Positions 1 to 5,233 of a DNA stretch of 5,233 nucleotides are shown piece by piece. The stretch lies in contig MHGM01000089.1 in NCBI GenBank assembly GCA_001805565.1, forward strand, positions 243 through 5,475, read 5' to 3'. The stretch comes from Omnitrophica WOR_2 bacterium RIFCSPHIGHO2_01_FULL_52_10. Its GTDB lineage: Bacteria; Omnitrophota; Gorgyraeia; Zapsychrales; Zapsychraceae. Under the pieces are notes generated by a model. The model did not search any database, was not told the DNA's origin, and worked only from the letters and a program-made list of their open reading frames with translations. Within the stretch, counting starts at the first letter, position 1; each line of letters starts with the position of its first letter. The position numbers and the translations under genes are program-made.

Positions 1-1405
1 GGAAAAGGCCCGCGTGAGGAGAAAAAGGCTCTCTGGCCAACCGCTTTCTCAAGATCCATGACCCGGCCCTCTCGACCGCGGCCCATACGTGTTTGGACAG
101 CGGGGTGTTGGTCATTTCACAAAACCGGCGCATGGTCCAGAGGGCTTCACCGTTGGAATCCCATTCGCCTTCCTGCGAGAGGAAATACCCTGAAGGCAGT
201 TGTCGCGCGGGGAAGCCCTTAATCGTCCGGCGCACCCTTTCCGCAAACCCCGCGCAAAGCATGGCATGCAAAATGAACGCGGCGTCCCGGAACCAGAAAC
301 GGCGGTAGATATAGGGACCGGGGTAGACATCTTTGGGCGAGAACAAGATCAACGTCCTTAATGCCGCTTCATAAAGGAATTGAAAATGCTCGTCCGGAAT
401 TCTTAACGCGCAATGGTTCCTTAGCGAACGATCCCAATCCGCGGCTGGCGCGGGGGACAAAGGCGGGGACATTTTTTGCGGTCTCTTCCTGTCCAAGGGT
501 ACCTGTACCGTGACCTCAAGAGGTTTGCCCGGAGGGAGCTTAAAAAGGGCGGCCGCCGTCGCCATCCCTACCTGGCAGTAAACTTTGCTTTTATCTTCGA
601 CGGAGGGCAGGCGGCTGTAAACATCTCCATGCCGGTAATAGGAGAATTCAAACTGGTCCGCCGGTCTGTCGAAATAGACAAGGTCCTCTTGATCGACCTT
701 CCAGCCCCCGCGCCCTTCGAGAAGTTCAATTTCATTGATAAAACTCACCCCTTCGGGATTATACGGCCTTAAAGAGATCGCCAGCCACGCCGGATGATCG
801 GCGCAACCGCTATAACGGATCTGACAATAGGGAGATTCCTTGGTCCCCACCGCCTCGACCCTGGAAACAAGCGATAAAGACCACAGCCGGGAAGCGGTGA
901 CGATCGCGAGATTATCGTTGAACAAAAGCTGTTGGGATATCTCCGGCAACCGTGAAGGGATCAACGGATGGCCCGCAGGGGAATGGTCCAGGATCCACGC
1001 GTCGAGGGACCAGCCGTCATAAAAAGGCGTGACCAGCCCGCGCGGATCGACGATCGGGAATTCCTCAAGGTCCGGGATCCCCACCGCGGTCCAGTTCCGG
1101 TGGGTCAGGTTAATTTGCGTGAGCGAGAACGCGCGCGGGACAAAGGCGTCGTCCGTTGGATCGAACTGGCGCTCGACCCAAAACGGCCAGATCCAGTCCA
1201 GGTTATGCTGGATGGCCTGGCTGTTCATCAACCCCCGGGCGTGAAGGACCATCCCCTCGCGCAGCAGTTCCTTCGGGGCCAGGACATCGGAGGGCTGGCC
1301 AAAATTCTGAAGCCTGGCCAATATGGAGATCGGGTCGGTGAATCCCTGCTGACGGGCGAGGTTGCGGACGATGAATCTCCAGGGGAACCATTTAAACCAC
1401 TTCAT
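1..1405 (-). CDS. Six-hairpin glycosidase-like protein (GH15/glycogen-debranching type), 3' end cut by window edge
   Basis: I translated the reverse complement by hand. From ATG at 1405-1403 the frame stays open for 468 codons and runs off the left edge, so the C-terminus is missing. An in-frame TGA lies four codons upstream of the ATG, and AAGGA sits 5 bases before it, which fixes the start. The N-terminal half is probably a beta-rich domain, with conserved-looking blocks such as WIWPFWVERQF (71-81), LTHRNWTAVG (100-109) and DPRGLVTPFYDGW (120-132). The C-terminal half begins an (alpha/alpha)6 toroid: RFWFRDAAF (369-377) resembles the WPRDAA motif of GH15 glucoamylases, and EWDSNGEALW (414-423) resembles the Q-D-x-x-G-E segment of that clan. 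These suggest hydrolysis of alpha-glucosidic bonds, but GH15, amylo-1,6-glucosidase and trehalase-like families cannot be separated here. The usual second catalytic acid would lie outside the window. There is no clear signal peptide; the start (MKWFKWFPWRF) is unusually Trp- and Arg-rich. Confidence 0.82.
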   Translation of the reverse strand, partial: MKWFKWFPWRFIVRNLARQQGFTDPISILARLQNFGQPSDVLAPKELLREGMVLHARGLMNSQAIQHNLDWIWPFWVERQFDPTDDAFVPRAFSLTQINLTHRNWTAVGIPDLEEFPIVDPRGLVTPFYDGWSLDAWILDHSPAGHPLIPSRLPEISQQLLFNDNLAIVTASRLWSLSLVSRVEAVGTKESPYCQIRYSGCADHPAWLAISLRPYNPEGVSFINEIELLEGRGGWKVDQEDLVYFDRPADQFEFSYYRHGDVYSRLPSVEDKSKVYCQVGMATAAALFKLPPGKPLEVTVQVPLDRKRPQKMSPPLSPAPAADWDRSLRNHCALRIPDEHFQFLYEAALRTLILFSPKDVYPGPYIYRRFWFRDAAFILHAMLCAGFAERVRRTIKGFPARQLPSGYFLSQEGEWDSNGEALWTMRRFCEMTNTPLSKHVWAAVERAGSWILRKRLAREPFSPHAGLF

Positions 1406-1410
1406 ATATT

Positions 1411-1415
1411 TCCTT
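1411..1415 (-). promoter_or_regulatory. Ribosome binding site of the glycosidase-like gene
   Basis: Reading the minus strand, AAGGA is followed by 5 bases and then ATG at 1405. It lies in the 32-base gap after the VIT1 gene stop and supports the chosen start of a gene whose other end is off the window. Confidence 0.7.
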
Positions 1416-1437
1416 TGTCATTTACGGGATCGTTGGA

Positions 1438-2334
1438 TCAACTCATAATGTGCTGCAGACCGAACGCGTTCCCGAGAAATGCGCCGAGAACGAAGGTGAT
1501 CGCGGCGGTGGCCAGCATCAGCCCGACCGTTTCCAGGAATTCCCGCCAAAAACGGCGGTCGAAGACGACCGCGCTGTAAAAGGTCAGAAACGCGACAAGC
1601 GTCATCCCCACCAGGATGGAAAACATAAACGCGTAGCTCATATTGTGCGTAAGAAAATACGGTATGGCGAGCATGATCACGGAAAGAATGTAGGAAATAC
1701 CGGTGATCACCGCCGACTTCCACGCCGAACGGTGGCCGAAGGCTCCTTTGGGGGAAGGGTCCTGCTTGGCCTGCAGATAGGCCGCCGAGCCCATGGAGAT
1801 CGCCGCGGAAATCCCGACGATCAACCCCGAGATCCCCGCGAAGAGCGTCGAATTGGTCACGCCAAGAAACCCCGCGTGGACGCCGGTGATCTCCACGATC
1901 GCGTCCGCCAGCCCCAGCGCGACAAATCCGATATATTTGATGACTGTTTCCTGGATCTGACCGATGAAGAATTTCTCATGCTCGTTCTCGTCAGCGATGA
2001 TCTTTTCCAGCCGGGCTTTATCCTCGCCGAATAATCCGGCGAGAACACTCTTATACTCCTGGACCGTCGCGTGCTCGTGACGCTCCAGGAATTTTATGGT
2101 AAAAGTCAAACCGCAAAAACGGCGCATGAATCGAAATCCGGCAAGGAAAAGCGGATTCAAGACCGGCTGGTAACCGGGCGTAAATTTTCTCCAGAAAAGA
2201 TAATGGTCGTACTCGTGCTCGGCGAGTTTGCTGAGGGCTTCCTTATTCCCGGAGTCTTTCTCGCGCGCCGCCAGTTCCTTGTAGAGCTGATGGTCGGCGT
2301 ACTCATCGATGACGTATTGCCTGGCTTTCATCAT
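1438..2334 (-). CDS. Rubrerythrin/ferritin-like domain fused to VIT1/CCC1-family metal transporter (MbfA-like)
   Basis: 298 residues ending in TGA. Residues about 1-130 look like a ferritin-like four-helix bundle: E11 with Y18 and A22 spaced as in rubrerythrin helix 1, E41-x-x-H44, E87 with Y94, and E116-x-x-H119, giving a full set of candidate di-iron ligands. Residues about 131-295 are hydrophobic with about five membrane segments (roughly 132-152, 163-187, 207-228, 235-257, 269-292). The motif DAIVEITGVHAG (144-155) in the first matches the VIT1/CCC1 family. Known relatives (erythrin-VIT1, MbfA) sense or bind iron through the ferritin domain and move Fe or Mn across the membrane; MbfA exports iron. 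Export from the cytoplasm is thus the likely role, inferred from family. The start is one of two tandem ATGs (2334 or 2331). It follows the PCP_red gene by 15 bases in the same frame, so the two are probably co-translated. Confidence 0.88.
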   Translation of the reverse strand: MMKARQYVIDEYADHQLYKELAAREKDSGNKEALSKLAEHEYDHYLFWRKFTPGYQPVLNPLFLAGFRFMRRFCGLTFTIKFLERHEHATVQEYKSVLAGLFGEDKARLEKIIADENEHEKFFIGQIQETVIKYIGFVALGLADAIVEITGVHAGFLGVTNSTLFAGISGLIVGISAAISMGSAAYLQAKQDPSPKGAFGHRSAWKSAVITGISYILSVIMLAIPYFLTHNMSYAFMFSILVGMTLVAFLTFYSAVVFDRRFWREFLETVGLMLATAAITFVLGAFLGNAFGLQHIMS

Positions 2335-2339
2335 TTTAA

Positions 2340-2351
2340 TCCCGCTTTCCT
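2340..2351 (-). promoter_or_regulatory. Ribosome binding region of the ferritin/VIT1 gene, overlapping the upstream stop codon
   Basis: On the minus strand the AGGAAAG at 2351-2345 begins inside the TAG stop of the PCP_red gene and lies 10 bases before the tandem ATGs. A second purine run, GGGA at 2343-2340, is 5 bases before the first ATG. Either could serve. Their presence supports separate initiation of the transporter gene rather than a fused product. Confidence 0.5.
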
Positions 2352-2613
2352 ATCTGGCATGGCCGTATTTGGTGTAATCGATCCCCAACGCTTCCATGTC
2401 GGTTTTCATGGGACCGTGAAAACCGAAAGGCGTTTCCACGAAAAAAGCGTCAACAAGATCTTTTTCCGTGACTTGCACCCGGCCTTCCTGGGTGACGATG
2501 GCCTCGGCTTTTTTCGCGACCTTTTCCCGCGCCATCGCCCGCAAAAAAACCGGGACCTTTTCAAGCAGCTGGCCGAATTTTTCTTTCGTGGTCGTTTCCC
2601 AATTGATACTCAC
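2350..2613 (-). CDS. Small stand-alone PCP_red-domain protein
   Basis: 87 residues, GTG start at 2613, TAG stop at 2352-2350. The pattern W5, VPVFLR (20-25), a charged helix with REKVAKKAEAI (29-39), then RVQVTEKDLVDAFF (45-58) matches the PCP_red domain, known best as the C-terminal end of subunit B of light-independent protochlorophyllide reductase. Short stand-alone copies occur in bacteria without photosynthesis and have no established function. There are no cysteines, so it cannot hold an iron-sulfur cluster by itself through Cys. The C-terminal tail (59-87) is extra to the domain. It is likely cytosolic, with no signal or membrane segment. It sits 15 bases after the 228-residue membrane protein and 15 bases before the ferritin/VIT1 gene, which suggests a role with one of them; that is inference. 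No other chlorophyll-synthesis gene is visible in the window. Confidence 0.82.
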   Translation of the reverse strand: MSINWETTTKEKFGQLLEKVPVFLRAMAREKVAKKAEAIVTQEGRVQVTEKDLVDAFFVETPFGFHGPMKTDMEALGIDYTKYGHAR

Positions 2614-2618
2614 TCTAA

Positions 2619-2623
2619 CCCCC
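2619..2623 (-). promoter_or_regulatory. G-rich ribosome binding site supporting a GTG start
   Basis: Minus-strand GGGGG lies 5 bases before GTG at 2613-2611. No ATG or TTG is available nearby in frame at the start of the conserved PCP_red domain, so this purine run is the best support for the GTG start. Confidence 0.5.
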
Positions 2624-2628
2624 GTTTT

Positions 2629-3315
2629 TTACGGTATCTTTTCACCGCGCAAAATGCCCGCTAATGGGGAAGCGTCGATGCGTAAACCTCCATCATGCTC
2701 GATGCTGATCGTGTAAAGGATCCCGGGGATGAACATCGTCCCCGGCGCCTCAATCTGGGCGCTCTTGATGCCGGCCGATCGGGCCGCGCGTGGGTCCAGC
2801 GCGTATTCCCAAAAATTCGCCCAGAATCTCGTTTCCACGGAATTCTCTCCGGCCTCAAGCTGATATCCTTTGGGAACTTCGTTGATCCGGGTGATCGGAT
2901 ATTCCCGGGTATTTTTGCCGTCGAGCATGAAAACCTTCCAGAAAAGGTAAACGCTTTTCCCCTTCAAACGGTCGGCCTGGCGGACGAACATGTCATCGAA
3001 GCGGACCACGAGCGACTGAAACTGGATGATGTTGCCCGAAAACGTGAAATATTGCGGCGCCAGCGGATTGCCCCGGCTGTCATATTCCAGGAACTTGATC
3101 GTCGTATAGGTCTTTTGTTCGGCCTCACGGTAATTGACGCCGGTCACCAACACTTCCGCGACCCGGGAATCCGCCTCAAGCCGCGTGATGATCTGCTTTA
3201 AGACGGCGTTCTCATAGAGGTAGCGCACGACGAGGTTATAGGCCAAATAACCTGCCAGCGCCCAGAACGCGATAAAGATCAGATACTTTAAAAGGCGGGT
3301 TTTTGGGGACATCAT
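2629..3315 (-). CDS. Conserved-looking membrane-anchored protein of unknown function
   Basis: 228 residues, tandem ATG start (3315 or 3312) directly after an in-frame TGA, stop TAA. I do not recognise a named family. Residues 9-30 form one hydrophobic helix preceded by K5, R7 and K10, so the protein is likely anchored in the inner membrane with the rest outside the cytoplasm; no lipobox or cleavage site is seen. A short charged helix (33-49) follows, then a mixed strand-rich region with no cysteines. Segments that look strongly constrained are FSGNIIQFQSLVVRFDD (about 92-108) and the C-terminal QIEAPGTMFIPGILYTI plus IEHDGGLRID (187-214). Clear ribosome binding bases are missing before the start, so it may depend on translational coupling or have weak initiation. 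The gap to the DHOD-like gene is 32 bases and to the PCP_red gene 15 bases, which argues for one operon. Function remains unknown. Confidence 0.8.
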   Translation of the reverse strand: MMSPKTRLLKYLIFIAFWALAGYLAYNLVVRYLYENAVLKQIITRLEADSRVAEVLVTGVNYREAEQKTYTTIKFLEYDSRGNPLAPQYFTFSGNIIQFQSLVVRFDDMFVRQADRLKGKSVYLFWKVFMLDGKNTREYPITRINEVPKGYQLEAGENSVETRFWANFWEYALDPRAARSAGIKSAQIEAPGTMFIPGILYTISIEHDGGLRIDASPLAGILRGEKIP

Positions 3316-3347
3316 TCACACGGCGCCGGTCAGGCTGCCCCTGTTTT

Positions 3348-4346
3348 TTAAAGAGGTTTGCGGTACGTCTGCAGGGCCTTCATGTAGTTGGCCCGTTCGA
3401 AGGCGGCGGGGTCGGCGCAGGATTTCTGGCTCATGCTCCCCTGCATCTGCCGCACGGAGGTATATTCGTGCTCTTGCATCCAGCGTTCCATCCCCTCGAG
3501 GATGACGCCGATTTGGTCCAGTCCGTTGCGCAAGAGCGTAGAACACAGCATCGTGACATCGGCCCCCACCATCAGCATCTTTAAAACATCCTCGGCGGTG
3601 TGGATACCGCCGGTCGCCGCGAGGTCCGCCCTCAGGCGGCCGTGCAGTATGGCGATCCAGCGCATCGGCAGCCGCATCGCCTGGGGCGTGCTCAAAATGA
3701 TGCTGGGGACGACATCGAGGGTTTCCAGATCGATGTCGGGCTGATAAAAACGGTTGAACAGGACCAGGGCGTCGGCTCCCGCCTCGTCCAAACGTTTGGC
3801 CATGTTGGCCACGGAACTAAAAAAAGGGCTCATCTTCACGGCCACGGGGATACCGACATGTTTCTTCACGGATTTGAGGATGCGAAGACATTCTTCCTCG
3901 ACGCCGGCGCCGGCCACATCGGCATTGGCCGCCAGGAAATAAATGTTCAACTCCAGGGCGTCGGCCCCGGCCTCCTGGAGGTTGCGCGCGTATTTCGTCC
4001 ACCCGCCGCTGGAACAGCCGTTGAGGCTGGCGATGATCGGCACCTTCACGCGCCGTTTGGCTTTGCGGACATGGTCCAGATATTCTTCGGGCCCCACGAC
4101 GAAATTCGGCGGTTCCGGGAAATAGGACAGGCTTTCCGCGTAGCTTTCCGTACCGGCGGTCAAATGGCGGTTCAATTCCCGCGCCTCCCGGACAAGCTGT
4201 TCCTCAAAAAGAGAATGCATCACCACGGCGGCGATGCCCTTATCTTCCAGTTTGGCGATGTTATCGACGGATTCGGACAAAGGAGACGCGGAAGCCACCA
4301 AGGGGTTCTTGAGCTTCATGCCCAGATAAGTCGTTGTCAGATCCAT
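3348..4346 (-). CDS. Dihydroorotate dehydrogenase-like FMN protein (PRK07565-type), next to PFOR
   Basis: 332 residues from ATG at 4346 to TAA. A longer frame opens at 4382, but it overlaps nifJ, and the family begins with MDLTTTYLG, so 4346 is preferred; AAGGGA lies 8 bases upstream. The protein reads as a full-length TIM barrel: NPLVASASPLSESVDNI (14-30) at the first strand and flavin edge, ASLNG (106-110), ELNIYFLA (132-139), VKMSPF with K171 (170-175) where the FMN-binding lysine sits, and LAATGGIHTAEDV (242-254) for the FMN phosphate. It resembles the 'dihydroorotate dehydrogenase-like' group rather than PyrD. The NxSCPN segment that carries the catalytic cysteine in class 1A PyrD is NIYFLAAN here, with no Cys. 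The true substrate is therefore unknown, and a pyrimidine role should not be assumed. Its place 13 bases after nifJ, with the ribosome site overlapping the nifJ stop, suggests coupled expression with PFOR and a redox role; that is inference. Confidence 0.88.
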   Translation of the reverse strand: MDLTTTYLGMKLKNPLVASASPLSESVDNIAKLEDKGIAAVVMHSLFEEQLVREARELNRHLTAGTESYAESLSYFPEPPNFVVGPEEYLDHVRKAKRRVKVPIIASLNGCSSGGWTKYARNLQEAGADALELNIYFLAANADVAGAGVEEECLRILKSVKKHVGIPVAVKMSPFFSSVANMAKRLDEAGADALVLFNRFYQPDIDLETLDVVPSIILSTPQAMRLPMRWIAILHGRLRADLAATGGIHTAEDVLKMLMVGADVTMLCSTLLRNGLDQIGVILEGMERWMQEHEYTSVRQMQGSMSQKSCADPAAFERANYMKALQTYRKPL

Positions 4347-4354
4347 ACATTCAA

Positions 4355-4360
4355 TCCCTT
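4355..4360 (-). promoter_or_regulatory. Ribosome binding site overlapping the nifJ stop codon
   Basis: Minus-strand AAGGGA starts on the last base of the nifJ TGA and is 8 bases before ATG at 4346. This selects the shorter start of the DHOD-like gene over the one at 4382 and indicates translational coupling with nifJ. Confidence 0.65.
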
Positions 4361-5070
4361 CAGCTCTTTGCCGGCTGGTCAACGGCGGCCGGGACTTCGG
4401 AACCCGCCTGCGCCATGGCCTGGTAGGTCTGCCAGCGCCGCAAGACGTCTTCCTGGGCGAGCTGGATCAGGCGTCTGGCCTCCTCGGGATTGCTTTTGAC
4501 CAGCATCTTGAACCTGTTTCCCTTGTACGCGTAATCCTTCAACGGGATCTTCGGGTCCGGGGAATCCAGGACCAGCGGGTTTTTCCCTTCCTTAAAAAGC
4601 TGCGGGTTATAGCGAAACAGCGGCCAATAGCCGCACATCACGGCGTCTTTCTGGATCTGCATGCCCGCGGTCATATCGATCCCGTGGGCGATGCAATGGC
4701 TGTAGGCGATGATCAGCGACGGCCCTTCGTAGCGCTCGGCCTCGATAAAGGCCTTGAGCGTGTGTTCGTCCCTGGCCCCCATGGCCACGTTGGCCACGTA
4801 AACGTGCTCATAGGTCATCGCCATCCGGGCCAGGTCCTTTTTCCCGAGCTTTTTGCCCGCGGCCGCGAATTTGGCCACGGCCCCCCGGGGAGTCGCCTTC
4901 GACATCTGCCCGCCGGTGTTGGAATACACCTCGGTATCCAAGACAAGGATATTGACGTCGGCCCCGCTGGCGAGGACATGGTCCAGGCCGCCGAACCCGA
5001 TGTCATAGGCCCAGCCATCGCCGACGATGATCCAAACGCTTTTTTTGACCAGCGTATCGGCCACACTCAA
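4360..5070 (-). CDS. nifJ: Pyruvate:ferredoxin (flavodoxin) oxidoreductase, C-terminal segment downstream of an in-frame stop
   Basis: 236 residues counted from a TTG at 5070, ending in TGA; the family continues upstream through the TAG at 5083-5085, so this is the end of one long NifJ rather than a natural whole protein. PFOR converts pyruvate and CoA to acetyl-CoA and CO2 while reducing ferredoxin or flavodoxin in the cytoplasm. GDGWAYDIG (17-25) with D18, T46 and N51 in LDTEVYSNTGG (44-54) gives the thiamine-diphosphate/magnesium site. C126 in HCIAHGI lies 108 residues after D18, the spacing I recall for the fourth ligand of the proximal 4Fe-4S cluster in the Desulfovibrio enzyme. FRYNP (about 151-155) and the C-terminal helical tail are also typical. 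No residue in this segment looks damaged. An AGG 6 bases before the TTG could permit weak re-initiation, but the piece lacks the earlier cluster cysteines and pyruvate domains. Family identity is near certain; whether it is translated is not. Confidence 0.9.
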   Translation of the reverse strand: MSVADTLVKKSVWIIVGDGWAYDIGFGGLDHVLASGADVNILVLDTEVYSNTGGQMSKATPRGAVAKFAAAGKKLGKKDLARMAMTYEHVYVANVAMGARDEHTLKAFIEAERYEGPSLIIAYSHCIAHGIDMTAGMQIQKDAVMCGYWPLFRYNPQLFKEGKNPLVLDSPDPKIPLKDYAYKGNRFKMLVKSNPEEARRLIQLAQEDVLRRWQTYQAMAQAGSEVPAAVDQPAKS

Positions 5071-5082
5071 AAGATGCCTGGC

Positions 5083-5085
5083 CTA
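5083..5085 (-). other. nifJ: In-frame amber (TAG) codon interrupting nifJ
   Basis: Minus-strand codons around it read KNKSA-TAG-ARHLLS, with normal PFOR sequence in the same frame on both sides and no insertion or deletion needed. From my recollection of relatives, a charged or polar residue (often Glu) lies about here, and GAG, CAG or AAG to TAG is one base change. Explanations are a recent nonsense mutation, a base error in the assembly, amber suppression or recoding, or a split two-chain enzyme with re-initiation at the TTG 12 bases on. The sequence alone does not decide. Confidence 0.85.
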
Positions 5086-5233
5086 GGCGGATTTGTTCTT
5101 GGTGATCTTCGCCTTTAACAGCTCGACGCGCTTGCGCTGTTCGAAAATTTCCGCTTCGTCCGTCTGCCGGGCGTCCGCGATCTCCCAGACCAGGGCCGAA
5201 CCGGCTTCGGGTTCGAGTTTACGCAGTAATTCC
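5083..5233 (-). CDS. nifJ: PFOR (NifJ) internal segment ending at an in-frame TAG; 5' end beyond window
   Basis: From the right edge, 49 codons read in the same frame as the downstream PFOR segment and end at TAG (5085-5083). The translation, including LLRKLEPEAGSALVWEI and the charged stretch IFEQRKRVELLKAKI, is the usual helical linker that precedes the VKKSVWIIVGDGW block in NifJ proteins. It is not a separate gene: the frame match, the spacing and the continuation ARHLLSVADTLVKK just past the stop fit a single interrupted protein. The remaining domains, including the CxxC and third cysteine of the proximal cluster, would lie further right, outside the window. Confidence 0.75.
   Translation of the reverse strand, partial: ELLRKLEPEAGSALVWEIADARQTDEAEIFEQRKRVELLKAKITKNKSA

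Noticed and set aside
968..1579. 203-residue plus-strand open frame
   Set aside because: It is antisense to the glycosidase-like gene and the VIT1 gene and crosses the boundary between them; the minus-strand proteins have recognisable motifs and this one does not.
2350..2613. Evidence of chlorophyll synthesis or phototrophy from the PCP_red domain
   Set aside because: The domain is stand-alone with no catalytic reductase subunits or pigment genes nearby; such small proteins occur in non-phototrophs.
1450..2664. Two plus-strand frames of about 195 residues each
   Set aside because: Both are antisense to the ferritin/VIT1 and PCP_red genes, whose minus-strand products are clear. No ribosome binding or domain evidence supports the plus-strand frames.
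3322..3327. GGCGCC palindrome in the gap before the 228-residue gene
   Set aside because: A short palindrome in GC-rich DNA is expected by chance and has no spacing or partner that would make it an operator.
3328..3350. Plus-strand CAGG-CTGCC-CCTG hairpin followed by a T run, resembling a terminator
   Set aside because: The stem is only four pairs, it would act on the plus strand where no gene exists, and on the minus strand the T run becomes an A run before the hairpin, which does not terminate.
4347..4382. Upstream ATG at 4382 as start of the DHOD-like gene
   Set aside because: It would overlap nifJ and add 12 residues not seen in the family, whereas ATG at 4346 has AAGGGA at good spacing and begins with the typical MDLTTTYLG.
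3600..4499. 299-residue plus-strand open frame
   Set aside because: It lies antisense to the well-supported DHOD-like gene and the nifJ end; its translation is low-complexity and matches no family I know. GC-rich coding DNA commonly gives such shadow frames.
1..5233. tRNA, rRNA, CRISPR array, insertion sequence or long repeats
   Set aside because: No cloverleaf, regularly spaced repeat, transposase or terminal inverted repeat was seen; nearly all bases are accounted for by the six minus-strand genes.

Overview
The window is a compact stretch of bacterial chromosome in which every supportable gene lies on the minus strand and reads from right to left. Gaps between neighbouring genes are 13 to 32 bases, with no room for internal promoters and no convincing terminator, so the six genes look like part of one transcription unit whose promoter lies beyond the right edge. 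The sequence is GC-rich, and the long plus-strand frames are shadows of the minus-strand genes. Pyruvate:ferredoxin oxidoreductase (PFOR) points to anaerobic or fermentative metabolism. The mix with a PRK07565-type dihydroorotate-dehydrogenase-like protein, a stand-alone PCP_red protein and a ferritin-like/VIT1 protein would suit an uncultivated anaerobe (an Omnitrophota-, Nitrospirota- or deltaproteobacteria-like lineage). That placement is a guess from gene content only.

In order of transcription: (1) the C-terminal part of NifJ/PFOR, with its thiamine-diphosphate site and last cluster cysteine, entering from the right edge. Its reading frame is open to the edge except for one in-frame TAG at 5083-5085. 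(2) A flavoprotein of the dihydroorotate-dehydrogenase-like family, whose ribosome binding site overlaps the nifJ stop. (3) A 228-residue protein of unknown function with one N-terminal membrane helix. (4) An 87-residue stand-alone PCP_red-domain protein starting at GTG. (5) A 298-residue membrane protein joining a rubrerythrin/ferritin-like domain to a VIT1/CCC1 metal-transport domain. (6) A six-hairpin glycosidase-like protein (GH15/debranching-enzyme type), whose 3' end is cut by the left edge. It fills 1-1405, a stretch that can look empty if only closed reading frames are considered.

Genes 1 and 2 make a redox pair for ferredoxin-linked pyruvate metabolism. Genes 3-5 may form a membrane and iron-handling group. 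Gene 6 suggests polysaccharide (perhaps storage glucan) breakdown that could feed pyruvate to PFOR, but that link is inference. The most notable points are the amber codon inside an otherwise intact PFOR, and a second TAG that alone, with five further codons, separates the in-frame PCP_red and ferritin/VIT1 genes.
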